From Bretschneidera sinensis (Eukaryota > Streptophyta > Magnoliopsida > Brassicales > Akaniaceae), in NCBI GenBank assembly GCA_023935145.1, contig CM043703.1:25939727-26003726 (forward strand): a stretch of 64,000 nt of DNA, written 5' to 3'. The translations under genes and the position numbers were made by a program. The notes beneath the pieces were generated by a model. That model searched no databases. It was given only the letters and a program-made list of their open reading frames with translations, and was not told the DNA's origin. Positions 37,117 to 49,988 of the stretch are shown here, piece by piece. How positions within the stretch are numbered: position 1 is the stretch's first letter; the number at the start of each line of letters is the position of its first letter.

Positions 37117-37696
37117 ATGGCAAAGTTAATTTTTGTCCAATCAAACATGAACACAATCCTAAATTGTGCCTAAAGTATGACAAGTCATTCCCCTGTATTT
37201 GTATCTATTTCTATTATAAAACTAGAACACTTTTACATGTCCGTTCGTGTTAAATTTTCATAAACCTAGGCACAAATATGAAATGAATGTATTATAAAAA
37301 TATAAAGATGTCAAACTAAACCCACTTTCCCCACTTGTTTTTTTATTCTCTTACCTGATAACTTCTACCCAAAAAAACGTCTAAATCTCTCTTATGCTAA
37401 CTTTATCTCTAATGAAAAATTCTTGTTTGCACTAAACATAGAACAAAATTTTTACATCAAGTGAAAATTTGATTGATAATTTTTTAAAACTTTATTGATA
37501 ATATTAATTGAATACATACAAACGTCATCAATAAAGTTCCTAAAAGTTATAAATCAAAATTTCAGCACCTGGTGCAGCCAAAAATCTTTTCTCTCTAACA
37601 GCTTTATCTCCCTCCCAATGTTAACTTTCTATCCAAGAGCCTTAACTGCCTCTCAATACCAACTTGTAACATTCCAGGCACATTATTTATGTCCCA
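37117..37696. other. Unassigned DNA before the truncated Copia-B LTR
   Basis: AT-rich, no supported gene. It does not match the first 270 bp of the intact Copia-B LTR, which shows where the left LTR is cut. Confidence 0.4.
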
Positions 37697-38650
37697 ACTT
37701 TTTCTTCAGGCCGTAGTCAACTACAGAGAACCGTAGCCAACTACACTTTGTTGTAGCCAACTACAGAACCTTGTTGTAGTCGACTACACACTATTAAGTC
37801 GACTACAAGGTCTACAAAAAAAGGCACAAAACCTTGTTGCAGTCGACTACAATGTCCTTTTTGGCTTCAAACAAACTTGTAGTCAACTACACCTTTCTGT
37901 AGTTGACTATAAGAACTCACTACTGTTTAATTCTCATTCTCAAATGGCTGTAGTCGACTATGCTTTGCTGTAGTCGACTATGCTTTGCTGTAGTCAATTA
38001 CGCCAGGTCCAGTAATGGCTATTTTGCATAAAATCTTGCGCGAATCATCTTCATTTAATGCTTAAACGATCATATTGTATTTGAATTTGTTGTTTGGAGT
38101 TTTTGCTATAAATACCCAGCCATTACAAGCTTCAACAATAATCTTGAACACCATAGAAAATATTTATTGCAAGAATCAAGCTTTTAATTTTATTCTTGAG
38201 CCATTGTTGAGCTTTAAGCTTTAGAAAGAGAAACTTTTTGAGTTGTAAGCATTTATTATACACTCTCTCTTGTTCAAATCTATTTCATTCATTCTCAAAG
38301 TGAAAAAGAGTTGGTGTAACTCTTAGAGTGCTTAGGTATTAAACACTTGTAATTTCCTTGTGGAAGAGATATTTGTAATGTTTGGGCAACAACCGTGAAG
38401 TTGCTTGATTATTCTTAGTGGATTGTTTTAAGGAGGTTCATTGAAGAGAGTGGACGTAAGGTCGGAGTGATTTTGATATTGCCAAACCACTATAAATAAA
38501 GTTTGCATATTCTCTTCCTTTACTCATTTAATTTCAAGCAATTTATTTATTGTGTGTTTTACTTGATTGAATTGTTGAAATTTGTTTGTTAACTGCAAAA
38601 AGCTTTTTAAAACCCAATTCACCCCTCTTGGGTTTGTACCTAGATCTACA
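37697..38650 (+). repeat. 5' LTR of Copia-B, missing its first 270 bp or so
   Basis: Homology to the 3' LTR starts at ctttttcttcaggccgtag and continues to atctaca. Palindromes of the TGTAGTCGACTACA type lie at 37714-37995, and a TATA box (tataaat) at 38107-38113. Confidence 0.88.
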
Positions 38651-38705
38651 ATTGGTATCAGAGCTTTGTACTCAATTTTAGGCTTAAAATCCTTGAGTTG
38701 ATCTG

Positions 38706-40620
38706 ATGGCTTCAAATAGTTATATTGAAGGTCATTCCTATACTAGACCTCCTTCGTTCAATGGCACAAATTATAATTATTGGAAAAATAGAATGAAAAT
38801 ATTTGTTGAATGACAAGATTATAATTTGTGGAAAATCATTGAAGAATGACCTAGAATTCCTACAAAAGAAATAACTATTGGAGAAATCAATCATACAATG
38901 CCTAAACTAAAATTGAAGTTTAGTGAAGAGGATTGTAGAATGATGTTTCTAAATAGTAGAGCTACTAATTTGCTACATTATCCTTTAGACATTACTGAGT
39001 ACAATAAATTTTCTGCATGTGTTTCGGCTAAGGAGATATAGGACAAACTGCAAATTACTTATGAGAGCCCTAGTGAAGTTAAAAAATGAAAAATTTATAT
39101 GCTAGTGTCCGAGTATGAATCTTTTAAAATGTCTCATAACGAAACAATTTCTCAAATGCACTCCCGTTTCGCCACTATTGTTAATAGCTTAAAGCTTTTT
39201 GGTAGGAATATTGAGGAGTTTGAACTAACAATGAAGATATTACGATCTTTGTCATCAACTTGAAAGCAAAGAAGATGGTCATAACGGAGGCTAAAGATCT
39301 CGACAAACTTGATGTCGAAACACTTCTCGGATGATTATTGATATATGAGATAGAAGAAATGAATCCCGGTGCCAATGGTGAAGAGATAAAGAAAAAGAAA
39401 ATGATTGCTCTCAAAACTTCCACTAGCAAGAAGAAGAAAATGAGAGTAGTGAAGAAGATGGTAAAATTGCTTTAATCACCAAAAGGTTTCATAAATTCTT
39501 AAATAATAGCAAGAAACCTTACACAAATGATTCCACTCCAAAAAAGAACCTATTGTGTGTTATGGTTGCAAAAAGCCCGGACACATTAAAATCGATTGTC
39601 CAACAACAAATAAACCATACAAGATATTCAAAAAGAAAGCCATGGTTGCAACCACTTGGAGTGATGATGAAGAAGAAGAACTTTTGGACAACGACGTCGA
39701 ATATAAAGAAATTGTCAATCTTTGCTTGATGACAATTGATGATGAAAATGAGGTAACAAATTCTTCCTCCTCTAATAATAATAATATTGTTAGTAGTAGT
39801 GAAGAATTGATTGAGGTAATTAATGAAATGCATGAAGAATTAAATAAATTTAATTCTAGAAATATTGCTCTCAAGAAAGAAATCGTATCTCTCTCTAAAG
39901 AGATGGAAAGTCTTAAGGAAGAAAAATGAAAGCTATCTTCTACGCTCTATAACTTATCATAAGATTTTTTTAAAAATGAAAATGATGGTTTAAAAAAGAA
40001 AGTGACGGAGTTGAATAACACTATATTTAGGTTTATTCTTGGAAAAGAAAAACTAGATGAAGTGCTATCTTGCCAAAAGAATGAGTAGAGAAAAATTTGG
40101 TTTAGATTATTATCTATTAGGAAAACAAAAAACAAAAGAAACTTTGTTCATGAAATCACTATGTGTGGAAGAACTCTCCACCTCTAAGGCCACTAGCAAC
40201 GTTAATTTAAAAAATACTAGTAAGCTTAAGAATGCAAATTTCAATTTAAATGCAAAGAATTCTAATACATATACTAGAGATAGAAATCCTAGAAACACAT
40301 ATGCATATATATACTCATCCTAGAAATACAAATACTAGGAATACACATTCAAGATATACAAATGCTTGGAATACACAGTCAAGGCATGCACGTGCTAGGA
40401 ATGCACACCCTAGAAATTACCAACATGCATATCCTAGAGATAACATATATGTTCATAAATCTTATACTAGAAACATGTATCCTAGGAATACTCTCATCCA
40501 ATGAATAATAGGCATACATATTCAAGACATCCTAGAGACTTCTATAACTATCATCTTAGGATCATGCATCATCATGTCTACAATTATAGAGTACCTTATA
40601 ATGTTAAGAAAGTATGAGTT
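38706..40620 (+). pseudogene. Copia-B gag (broken)
   Basis: The ATG at 38706 opens MASNSYIEGHSYTRPPSFNG. An in-frame TGA follows at 38811-38813, at exactly the codon where Copia-A also has TGA. The capsid region (38898 onward) carries further stops. The zinc knuckle CYGCKKPGHIKIDC is at about 39558-39600. A coiled coil (EELNKFNSRNIALKKEIVSL) follows at about 39830-39925, then an Arg/Asn/His-rich repeat region (40250-40504), colinear with Copia-A. Confidence 0.87.
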
Positions 40621-40639
40621 CCTAAAGAAGCCGTATCGG

Positions 40640-43604
40640 GTATAGTAAAGTGGGTAAATATTCTTCAACCATTGACCATGTTTTGTATGTGCAAAGCCTT
40701 AAGCCAAATTTACTTAGTATTAGTCAACTATGTGACAAAGGCAACAAAGTCATATTTGAATCCTCTCATTATCTAGTAATAGACATCAAGAGTAACAAGA
40801 TCAAGTTTGTTGGCCATAGACATGATAATGTTTATCTAGTTGATTTAAAATCTTTATATTTGGAAAGTGAAAAATGTTTTCCCGCTTTTAGTAAAAAGCC
40901 ATGGCTATGGCATAAGAGGCTTGGCCATGTGAACACAGATTTACTCATAATTCTTTCAAGAAAAGATTTAGTTGCTGAATTTCCCAAAATCAAATTTGAA
41001 AAAGATAAATTTTGTGATGCTTGTCAAATAGGAAAACAAACAAGAATATCTTTTAAATCTAAAAAGGTAATTTCAACCTCTAGACCATTAGAACTTTTAC
41101 ATATGGACTTGTTTGGTCCAATAAGTATCATTAGTCTAGGTGGCCATCAATATACTCTTGTTATTGTTGATGATTATTCAAGTATACCTTTGCTATTTTT
41201 ATTGCTTATAAGGATAAAACCTATAAAGGTTTTGTGAACTTTTGCAAGAAGGTTCAAAATTAAAAGAGAATTTTTATCTCAAGTATTAGAAGTGATCATG
41301 AAAAAGAATTTGAAAATCAAAGTTTTTCAAAATTTTGTGATAAAAATTGAATTAATCACAAATTTTAGCCCCTGGAACTCCTCAACAAAATGATGTTGTT
41401 GAGAGAAAAAATAGAGTTTTAAAAAAATTTGCTAGAACCATGCTTTGTGAAAATAGTTTACCAAAATATTTTTGGGTGAAAGCTGTAAATACTTCTTGCT
41501 ATGTTTTAAATATAGTATTAATTAGGCCTATGCTTGATAAAACTCCATATGAACTATGAAAAGGTAGAAAGCCTAATATCTCTTACTTTCATACTTTTGG
41601 TTGCAAGTGCTTCATCCTAAATAAAAATAAAACTAATTTAGGTAAATTTGACTCCAAGACAGATGAAGAGATATTTTTAAGATATTCAACCTCTAGTAAA
41701 GCTTATAGAATCTTTAACAAAAGAGCTCTAGTGGTTGAAGAATCTGTACATGTTGCTTTTGATGAATCTAACTCAATTAGTAGTAGAATAGTATGTCTTG
41801 ATGATGATGCAAATTTTATTCGAAGATTAGATACATCTTCTCCCATTGTTGACCTTAAGGAGAGTCAACCTCGAACAAATCAAGAGATAAATGCTCCCAA
41901 TCTTGATCAACCTTCTATAAGTCAACAAGGAAATGGACTTCCCAAAGATTGGAGGTATGTGAATTATCATCCAATCGATCAAGTGATTGGTGATCCTTCA
42001 CAAGGGGTAAGAACTTGATCTTCTATGAGAAATATTTGTAATTGTATAACTTATTTATCTCAAATAGAACTTAAGACTTTGTTGAAGCTGAAAAAGATGT
42101 TAATTGGATAAATGATATGCAAGAAGAGTTAAATCAATTTGAAAGAAATAAAGTGTGGACTTTAGTTCCTAGACCAAAGAATCATACTACCATAGGAACA
42201 AAATGGGTATATAGAAACAAAATAAATGAAAATGAAATTATAACTAGGAACAATGCTAGACTAGTTGCTAAGAGTTACAATCAAGAAGAAGGAATAGACT
42301 TTGATGAGACCTATGCTCTCGTAGCTAGATTAAAAGCTATTCATATGTTACTAGCTTTTGCATGCTTTAAAAATTTTAAGCTATTTCAAATGGATGTGAA
42401 AAATACTTTTTTAAATGGCTTTATAGAAAAAGAGGTTTATGTTGAACAACCTACTGGTTTTGAAGATTCTAACCTTCCAAACAATGTCTACAAGCTTTCT
42501 AAAGCTCTCTATGGGTTGAAACAAGTTCCGAGAGCATGGTGTGAAAGGTTAAGTAAGTTTTTAATTGAAAATGGTTTTACAAGAGGAAAAATATATACAA
42601 CTTTTTTTTACAAAAACTCATAAACATAATACTCTCTTAGTCCAAATTTATGTTGATGATACTATATTTTATGCCTCTAATTAATCTATGTGTCAAGAAT
42701 TTGCTAAATGTAAGCAAGGTGAATTTGAGATGAGTATGATGGGAGAACTTACATACTTCCTTGGACTTTAAATCAAACAATTGAAAGGAAGTGTTTTCAT
42801 CAATCAATCCAAATACACCAAGGACTTGCTAAAGAGGTTTAGGATGGAGAACTCAAAGTCTCTTAGAACTCCCATGAACACCTCTAAAAAACTTGACTTG
42901 GATGAGGGAGGTAAGTGTGTAGACACTAAGACTTATAGAAGCATGATAGGGGTTTTATTATATTTAACTGTAAGTAGACCCGACATAATGTTTAGTGTAT
43001 GTGTGTATGCTAGATTCCAAGCTAATCTTAAGGAATCTCATATTATTGCTTTAAAAAGAATTTTAAGATATTTGAATGGTACTCAAAACCTAGGACTATA
43101 GTATTCAAGAAAATCATCTTTTGAGATAGCAGGATACTCGGATGCTGATTATGCTGGTTATAGAATTGATAGAAAAAAGTACTAGTGGAACATGCCAATT
43201 TCTAGGTGCCATGTTAACGTTTTGGTTTTCAAAGAAAAAATTCAGTTGCATTATCAACTACTGAAGTCGAATATGTGGCCGCCGCTAGGTGTTATGCACA
43301 AATTTTATGCATAAAACAACAATTAGAAGACTATGGCATGCGTTTTCAAAATATTCCAATTTTAAGCGACAACAGTAGTGCCATCAATCTTACCAAAAAC
43401 CCAATTCAACATTCTAGGACCAAACAAATTGAAATTAGATATCACTTTATAAGAGATTATGCTCAAAAAGGTGATGTCAAACTTGAATTCATACCTATAG
43501 AATATCAAATTGATAATATTATTACTAAACCTTTAAATGAAGAAAGCTTTTGTAGAATTAGAACGCTAATGGGCTCGAAAAACTTTGAATGTCTATATGT
43601 TTAA
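40640..43604 (+). pseudogene. Copia-B pol: integrase, RT, RNase H; protease missing
   Basis: The frame passes from the end of gag straight to STIDHVLYVQSLKPN, so the protease block present in Copia-A (D-S-G at 12472) is deleted. The integrase zinc site (LWHKRLGHVN...FCDACQIGK) is intact at about 40905-41030. The core then frameshifts near 41185. RT segments are at 42117-42623, with YVDD retained near 42650 but in a broken frame, and 42781-43101. RNase H covers 43140-43604. Confidence 0.87.
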
Positions 43605-44031
43605 TTGTATATGCATCCTTTATGGTTTCTTACCTATAATTTGATGTTTTAGATGCATGATTGTAGGGGGAGCTTTATCCTTCCTCTTTCTTTTGTGATG
43701 TTGACAAAAAGAGGGAGAAGAATCTAAAGATGTATTGCTAATGCTAATGACGTTTTGTTGCTTCTTATAGTTGCTTTGGTATATCATTCTATGCATGCTA
43801 TAAATACTTAAACCACTTTTCTCTTTAAGAAAGGGGGAGAAAACTCTCTAAAGTTACTATGCTTGGTTGTTCATATATTGCTTGGTTGGTTGGATATAAA
43901 ATTGTTCTCTTATGCAAGAGGAAATATTGAAAATACAGAGGAAACCTAGTCAAAATTTCTGTAAAATCTCCAAACTTAATTTTTTTTAAATGGTTTTCAA
44001 AATGGTTTTGTCATAATAAAAAAGGGGAGAT

Positions 44032-45331
44032 TGTGGACCTCATATTTATTTTGATAATGACAAACATATTATTGTGCTAATTCTCTTTATCTAGTCTTAT
44101 TTCGATTTTAAGGATAAAAGAATACACATTAGAAGCAATGCGCGATCAATGGAACCTTGAAGTATTTATGAAGACTTAGAAGCAAAGTAAGAGATTACTA
44201 GTCTAGTAAAGATTAAATTCCTTGTAAATATCTCTCTATGCTCTTAGATCAATTGTGGCTCAAAAATTAAAATGTTTTAAAATGATTTTAGGCAAAAACA
44301 AAGTTTTTCTTCAGGCCGTAGTCAACTACAGAAAACCATAGCCAACTACACTTTGCTGTAGCCAACTACATAATTTTGTAGTCAACTACAGAACCTTGTT
44401 GTAGTCGACTACACTACTTGTTGTAGCCAACTACAGATTGTTGTAGCCAACTACAGATTTCTCTAGTCAACTACAGAACCTTGCTGTAGTCGACTACACA
44501 CTGCTTAGTCGACTACGGGGTTTGCAAAAAGGGCATAAAACCTTGTTGTAGTCGACTAAGCAAAGTGTAGTCGAATACGTTGTCTTTTTTGGCTTCAAAC
44601 AAAGTTGTACTCGACTATACCTTTCTGTAGTTGACTACAAGAACTCATTGTTGTTTAATTCTCATTCTCAAAAGGCTGTAGTAGACTACGCCAAGTCTAG
44701 TAACGGTTATTTTGTATAAAATCTTACGCGAATTAGTTTCATTTAATGCTCAAACGGTCATATTGTATTTGATAGGCTGTTTGGAGTTTTTCCTATAAAT
44801 ACCTAGCCATTACAAGCTTCAACAACTATCTTGAACACGACATAAAATATTTATTGCAAGAATCAAGCGTTCAATTTTATTCTTGAGCCATTGTTGAGCT
44901 TTAAGCTTTAGAGAGAGAAACTTTCTAAGTTGTAAGCATTTATTGTACACTCTCTCTTGTTCAAATCCATTTCATTCCTTCTCAAAGTGAAAAGTGTTGG
45001 TATAACTCTTAGAGTGTTTAAGTATTAAACACTTCTTTGTGCAAGAGATATTTATAAGGTTTGGACAACACCCGTGAAGTTGCTTGATTATTATTAGTGG
45101 ATTGCTTTAAGGAGGTTCCTTGAAGAAAGTGAATGTATGGTCGGAGTGATTCCGATACTGCTGAACCATTATAAATGGAGTTTGCATATTCTCTTCCTTT
45201 ACTCCTTTAATTTCAAGAAATTTATTTATTGTGTACTTTACTTGATTGAATTGTTGAAATTTGTTTGTTAATTGCAAAAATATTTTTAAAACCCAATTTC
45301 ACTCCCTCCTGGGTTTGTACCTCAGTCTACA
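44032..45331 (+). repeat. 3' LTR of Copia-B
   Basis: 1300 bp, from TGTGGACCTC to gtctaca. A dense array of TGTAGTCGACTACA-type palindromes covers 44315-44690. A TATA box (tataaat) is at 44794-44800. Confidence 0.92.
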
Positions 45332-46525
45332 GGAAAGAAAGACAATAAACACACAATGTGATGGGGAAGGGTAAAGCAAACCAAGCAACAATGTTACTAG
45401 TCAGTAGGAAGGCAAACAGTGCTGCCAATTCATCAATCACCAACAGTAGAGTTACCACAATGAAATGGATGCCAGATGTCAGTGTTCTGATTTATTAATG
45501 TATTATATTATGGAGTGGATCACATGTTCTGATTTATTAATTGATTTTTGTTTGGCATTCTAAGGTAGTTGCCAATCATATTCTCAGACACTTGCGTCAC
45601 CCAAGATGAGTCAGGCAAGCAGTATATGATCAATATACAATCGCATTCAAGGAGCTTCGACTTCTCCAGTAGCACAATCAGTTGCAGGTAGTAATGAAGG
45701 TAACAAATGGTGCTATGCAAGAGACATGCCCCAATACAATGACTCTTTTGCACAAGGGAATCCTCCTACAAAAAGATACAAAGCGATTGCTCAAAGAAAC
45801 ATTAGTGGGAAGAGAAACAAGTAGTTGTCTCTGTTTTTTGTGATTGTGAAGTTGGAAACAAATTGAACAATTGGAAGTTAGTTTTTGTAATTTTGGATGT
45901 AAACATTTGGAAATAGATTGCTAACATAGCCTTATAAGGTATGTGGGTGTTTTTATATATGGTCACTCATAGAGATGAAATAATATGAAACAATTGGAAG
46001 TTAGTTATGTTCCTTGTCTGGTGTGTGAATCTTGTATTGGAATGATTTTGTGAATGAATGAAACATGGAATGATATTTTGAGCAACTATTTTGTCTGGTG
46101 TACATGGTTGTAAACACAATTATGTTCTCCATATAGTTTGGTTCTCGGTAGAATTATGTTATGCATCTTAGTTTGTTTTGCTCTATTTAGGAATATGAAT
46201 TCACTCAACAAAAGATTGAAAGAAAAGTAGAAGATTTGAGAAATTTTTTTATTCATTGCAATAGGTAGATAAATACAGAATTTGGAGGAATTAATGTTTC
46301 ATTACTCTCATCATACAAAAACTTACAAAAAACAATATCAGTCTTAACCCAGATATGTTACTAAGCACTAGAACTCTTGGTAACTAACTTCCTCCCATAG
46401 CTAGTACAAATATAAACCCTATTCTAAAACCAACTAACTTCTATTTACTTCTATATTAACACAATCAAGCAAAATGCAACAAATACGACTACATATTGAC
46501 ATATCTGCTTCCTCTATTGCCTCTG
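45332..46525. other. Unassigned DNA between Copia-B and the GRF gene
   Basis: A plus-strand frame ending at a TAG near 45823 reads GNKWCYARDMPQYNDSF and ends ISGKRNK. It could be the end of an old transposase or gene, but I could not assign it. The rest (45830-46525) holds no supported gene; it probably includes the 3' region of the minus-strand GRF gene. Confidence 0.35.
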
Positions 46526-46856
46526 CTAATTTGCTTCCATTTCCATCCTTTTAACTTTCCTTAGCAAACCAACAATGACATCCCTTGCTCGATCACCCAT
46601 AGGTGGGTCGTACCAGCAAAAATAACAACATGCCCTAGGTCCTTGCAAGATAGAAAACAAGTTTCAATTAAAAATGACCCATTTCATGCCTATAACCTAA
46701 CATTGATATTGTTTTCAATTGCAAACCCCCATAGTTGTTGCAACCTAAAAATCTCCTGCCAGGATTGTTATCGGTCCAATAAATTTTGATCAATGCAGAA
46801 AGACCACAACGACAAATTGGGATTGCCATAACAAAGTTAGGGCCTGCCATCTTCAT
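46526..46856 (-). CDS. Small GRF-type zinc finger protein, two exons
   Basis: Exon 1 is 46856-46727 and exon 2 is 46641-46526; the 85-bp intron has GT at 46726-46725 and AG at 46643-46642. The joined product is about 81 residues. It reads CRCGLSALIKIYWTDNNPGRRFLGC across exon 1, in two halves CRCGLSALIK and NPGRRFLGC, and CCYFCWYDPPMGDRARDV with GLLRKVKRME in exon 2. This is the plant GRF zinc finger family: C-x-C near the start, NPGRRF, and later cysteines before a W-D-P-P motif. GRF fingers bind nucleic acid in other proteins; the role of these tiny plant proteins is not established. The frame is open upstream to 47096, so the start at 46856 is a choice based on family length. It may be a host gene or transposon cargo. 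Confidence 0.72.
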
Positions 46857-47404
46857 GACCACACTAATTGCTTCAACCCATAATATAAAGACAAATATAC
46901 AAAGTAAGAAATCAATAGAAGAAGAGAGACTAACATATTGCGGGTTAGCTCTCATAGACGAAATTGTTTCAGGAGAATGAGTGATAACAGAATTAGATTG
47001 GAGCTTTGGAGAGAGGGAGAGACAGAGTCCCATGCATACCTTGCTCAACAATGGCGAGTGAGAGATGAGTTTACTGGCGTTGATTATTAGAGGCATTGAG
47101 AAGATGAGACTTACTAGCGTTGAGAAGATGGAGCTTACTCACAGTTTCTAGGGTTTCAATCAATTTAAGGGGAGGGGGAAGATGGGGGGTGCAATCCCAC
47201 GCAAAATCTTGCCATATCAGAAATTTTATGCCATCTCACTAGGATGAGTAAGCATTTAACAGACAAATTAGATGGACAATTGACGATAGGACCAAAATAA
47301 TGCAAAAATAAAGAGTATAGGATATGGTTTAGGAATTTTTTTTGTTGGCGTATTAATTTAGGAAATCGTGAATTGTCGGAGGACTAAAAATGTTGTTAAC
47401 CCTA
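46857..47404. other. Upstream region of the GRF gene
   Basis: Contains the likely 5' leader of the minus-strand GRF gene. Near 47260-47404 the reverse strand reads gggttaacaacatttttagt, then tttggtcctatcgtcaattg. That style is seen in long TIRs of some plant MULEs, but no partner end was found. Confidence 0.35.
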
Positions 47405-48110
47405 TAATATCATTATAGTAAATAATATAATTTAATAATAATATATATAAAATAGTAATGTATACTAATAATTAATTAAAATAGAATATAATTAGATATT
47501 AATATAATAGTAAATATTTGAAAATAATATAATTAACTAATATAATATAGTCAAATGATATAATATTATTATAGTAAATGTATAATATATAAATAATACT
47601 GCTAATATAAGATATTTATATAGATATAAAAATCATATATTGATATACTAAACATTGAAAAATAAATATTAATATGATAATATAATTAACTAAATATAAG
47701 ATAGTTAAATAATATAATATATATAATAAAATGATAATAATATTAAATACCATTAAAATCTGAATAATAGCATAATATTATTATAGTTAAAATACAATAT
47801 ATTAATAAAAATAATATAATATATAAATAATAATACTAATATAAGATAATTATATGATAAAATTATAAATTATAAAATATTAATAAGTAATAAGTAAATA
47901 AATGTAAAATAATATGTTTAATATAAATAAATTAATAAAATATAATATAGTGATTAATATGATTAATTGTATATCCATGTTATCCTAAACACATTTTAAT
48001 CAATCTAATTTCATTCCAGTGATATGAACATGTTAACCAAACAATGTAATCAATTTAAACTTCTATTCAATGGTTTTTTTTTTTTTTTTTTTTCCATATT
48101 TTAACCAAAC
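47405..48110. repeat. Extremely AT-rich low-complexity block with a poly(T) run
   Basis: 47405-47960 is almost pure A/T with irregular aataatataat words. A run of about 24 T is at 48069-48092. No gene. Confidence 0.85.
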
Positions 48111-48448
48111 AATATAATCGGATTCCAACATTAATTTCATTACAGTTTTGATTACATTACCGCAACCAAATGGGAGTAAATTTGAACACAATAATAATTT
48201 ATAAGTGCCGAGTTAACATTTTAATATATATATATATATATATTAGATTTTCTTTCATTATTTTTATCTATTTTATTACTGAAGATAACTGAATCATTGC
48301 AATATATTTTCCCAAAAAAAAACTGAATTATTTCAATAAGCATTCTTTTTGTTTTGAAAAATGAAAATACTGACAATCAATAGTTTGAAAACGAAAATAC
48401 CGGAAATCACTAATAAAAAAGGAAAAAAAACACGGAAATCTAATGTCG

Positions 48449-48462
48449 TTTTGGCGCGAAAA
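48449..48462 (+). promoter_or_regulatory. Perfect E2F-type palindrome upstream of the 48515 gene
   Basis: ttttggcgcgaaaa is a complete self-complementary match to the plant and animal E2F/DP consensus (TTTSGCGCGAAA). It lies 52 bp before the proposed start codon, in otherwise AT-rich sequence. It suggests S-phase or cell-cycle regulated expression; that is inference. Confidence 0.6.
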
Positions 48463-48514
48463 TTCCCTCACATAAAACACACGTTGGCTTGCATTTTTTG
48501 AGTTTGGTGTCTCC

Positions 48515-49988
48515 ATGGGCAGGTTAGGGTTTCGCCATCCCCAATTCTCCGAGGTAACTCTCTTCTCTTTCACCGACTATAGCTTTTTACTATTTTCCAC
48601 TCTTCGGCTCAAGTATCTTTAACGGTTGCATTTGTCTCAGTTAAGTGGATTTGTTAGGATTTCTCGGTGCTAAACGATGAAAGTTGAAGACTTACGATAC
48701 TGATTTGCTTCTTTTACTGCGTATTTTGACTGATTAATCAGGGATTAGACTCTGTTTGGTTGCCCAGAAAATGTTGAAAAGGAAAATAAATTAGAATTTT
48801 GAATGTTTAGATTGTACCTCTCTCTCTTCCCCTTGGGGGTGGGGGCGAGGGGGATGGAGGATTAAACTATTGAAATTTTAGCAGAGGTTTATTTCACTCC
48901 TTTATAAATCGAAATTGCAGAAAAGAAAACATAAGCCATCACAAACTTCCTCATTTTTTCCCAGCAAATGAGCTCCGGGGAAATTTTGGAATTCGATATT
49001 TGAGAAATAGGTATTTCTTTATGGGTGTTCGCAAACATTGCATGTGGGATTTCTTGTTCAGACAGTCATGTTATATGTTCTTTGATGATCTTAGAATTTT
49101 AATTGCCTAAAGATTCTCCTATTTAATAATTTTTTTTTTTTTTTTTATTTCAACATCAACCTTACAGTTTTTTTTGGTGCATTTGTACAAGAAAATCTAT
49201 CCAGATGCTATCTTTTCTATAGAAAATCTCACTTCTTGCATTTTCCACCTCTAGATCCTTGTAGAATCTTTTGGAAAAATTACTTGCATTCCGATTTTCC
49301 TAGAATGATCATAGGAGATAAAGCTTATGTTTGTTGACAGTTTTGCAATGAATTGACTTCATACTAGTCTGGAAATGGAGACATATCTAAACCATATTCT
49401 GTACATACTACAAGTACAATGTGAGCGAATTTAGACATGGGATAATTTCTGCTCGTACTTTGTTGTGCTTCAATATGGTCTTTCCAGTCGTCACTGCAAA
49501 GCACAAATCTACAATTTTATGCTAATAGTAATTCTTAATTATATTCTAATAACAGGATTTAGCTTGGCTTCCTGTTTGGCTACACCAGCATCAGTGTGAA
49601 GAATCTGTTGAGCCTAGAAAGGAAAGCACTTGCGAGCTAGCAAGCAAGGTCAGAATGTCAAGTTTTCTGATGATGATATAAGTTATTGTTCCTTATTTTT
49701 TATGTTACTTTTTCATGCGCATTTTCTTTGACATAAGATAATGCAATGATGAGGAACAGGTGATGACTGATTTTTTTGAGAGTACTAGGAGGATTATATA
49801 TTGTGAAATGCTTACTGATGTACCTCCTTCATTACAATGAATAGGATTTGGCGTTTCTACAAGGTAACATTGGTGAAGAAAAATATGGGGGTCTTCTATC
49901 AAGGGAAGAAGGTCGATACAACAGTTGCCATTTATCCTTATCAGGAGAAGACAATTCACCTATTAGTTTTGCTTCACCACCTGGGAGT
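48515..49988 (+). CDS. Unrecognised plant gene, exons 1-3
   Basis: Exon 1 is 48515-48553 (MGRLGFRHPQFSE), exon 2 is 49556-49648 (DLAWLPVWLHQHQ and CELASK), and exon 3 is 49845-49988 (DLAFLQGNIGEEKYGGLL, ending SFASPPGS). All junctions are phase 0 with GTAACT, GTCAGA and GTAAGG donors and AG acceptors. The start was chosen as the only ATG that joins the downstream frame. Exons 2 and 3 both open with D-L-A, which hints at an internal repeat. The gene continues at 62436 after a 12.4-kb intron. I do not recognise the protein and see no known catalytic domain. An E2F-type site precedes the start. Confidence 0.72.

Larger units (their letters stand above)
37697..45331 (+). mobile_element. Copia-B: second Sirevirus-like LTR retrotransposon
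   Basis: The 3' LTR is 44032-45331 and the 5' LTR is the truncated 37697-38650; both end gtctaca or atctaca after a gggtttgtacct block. The primer site TGGTATCAGAGC begins at 38653 and a purine tract (aaaaaaggggagat) precedes the 3' LTR. Gag and pol are colinear with Copia-A and clearly related at nucleotide level, but the LTR palindromes differ. It lacks the extra ORF of Copia-A: only about 430 bp of non-coding sequence separates RNase H from the 3' LTR. Confidence 0.92.
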
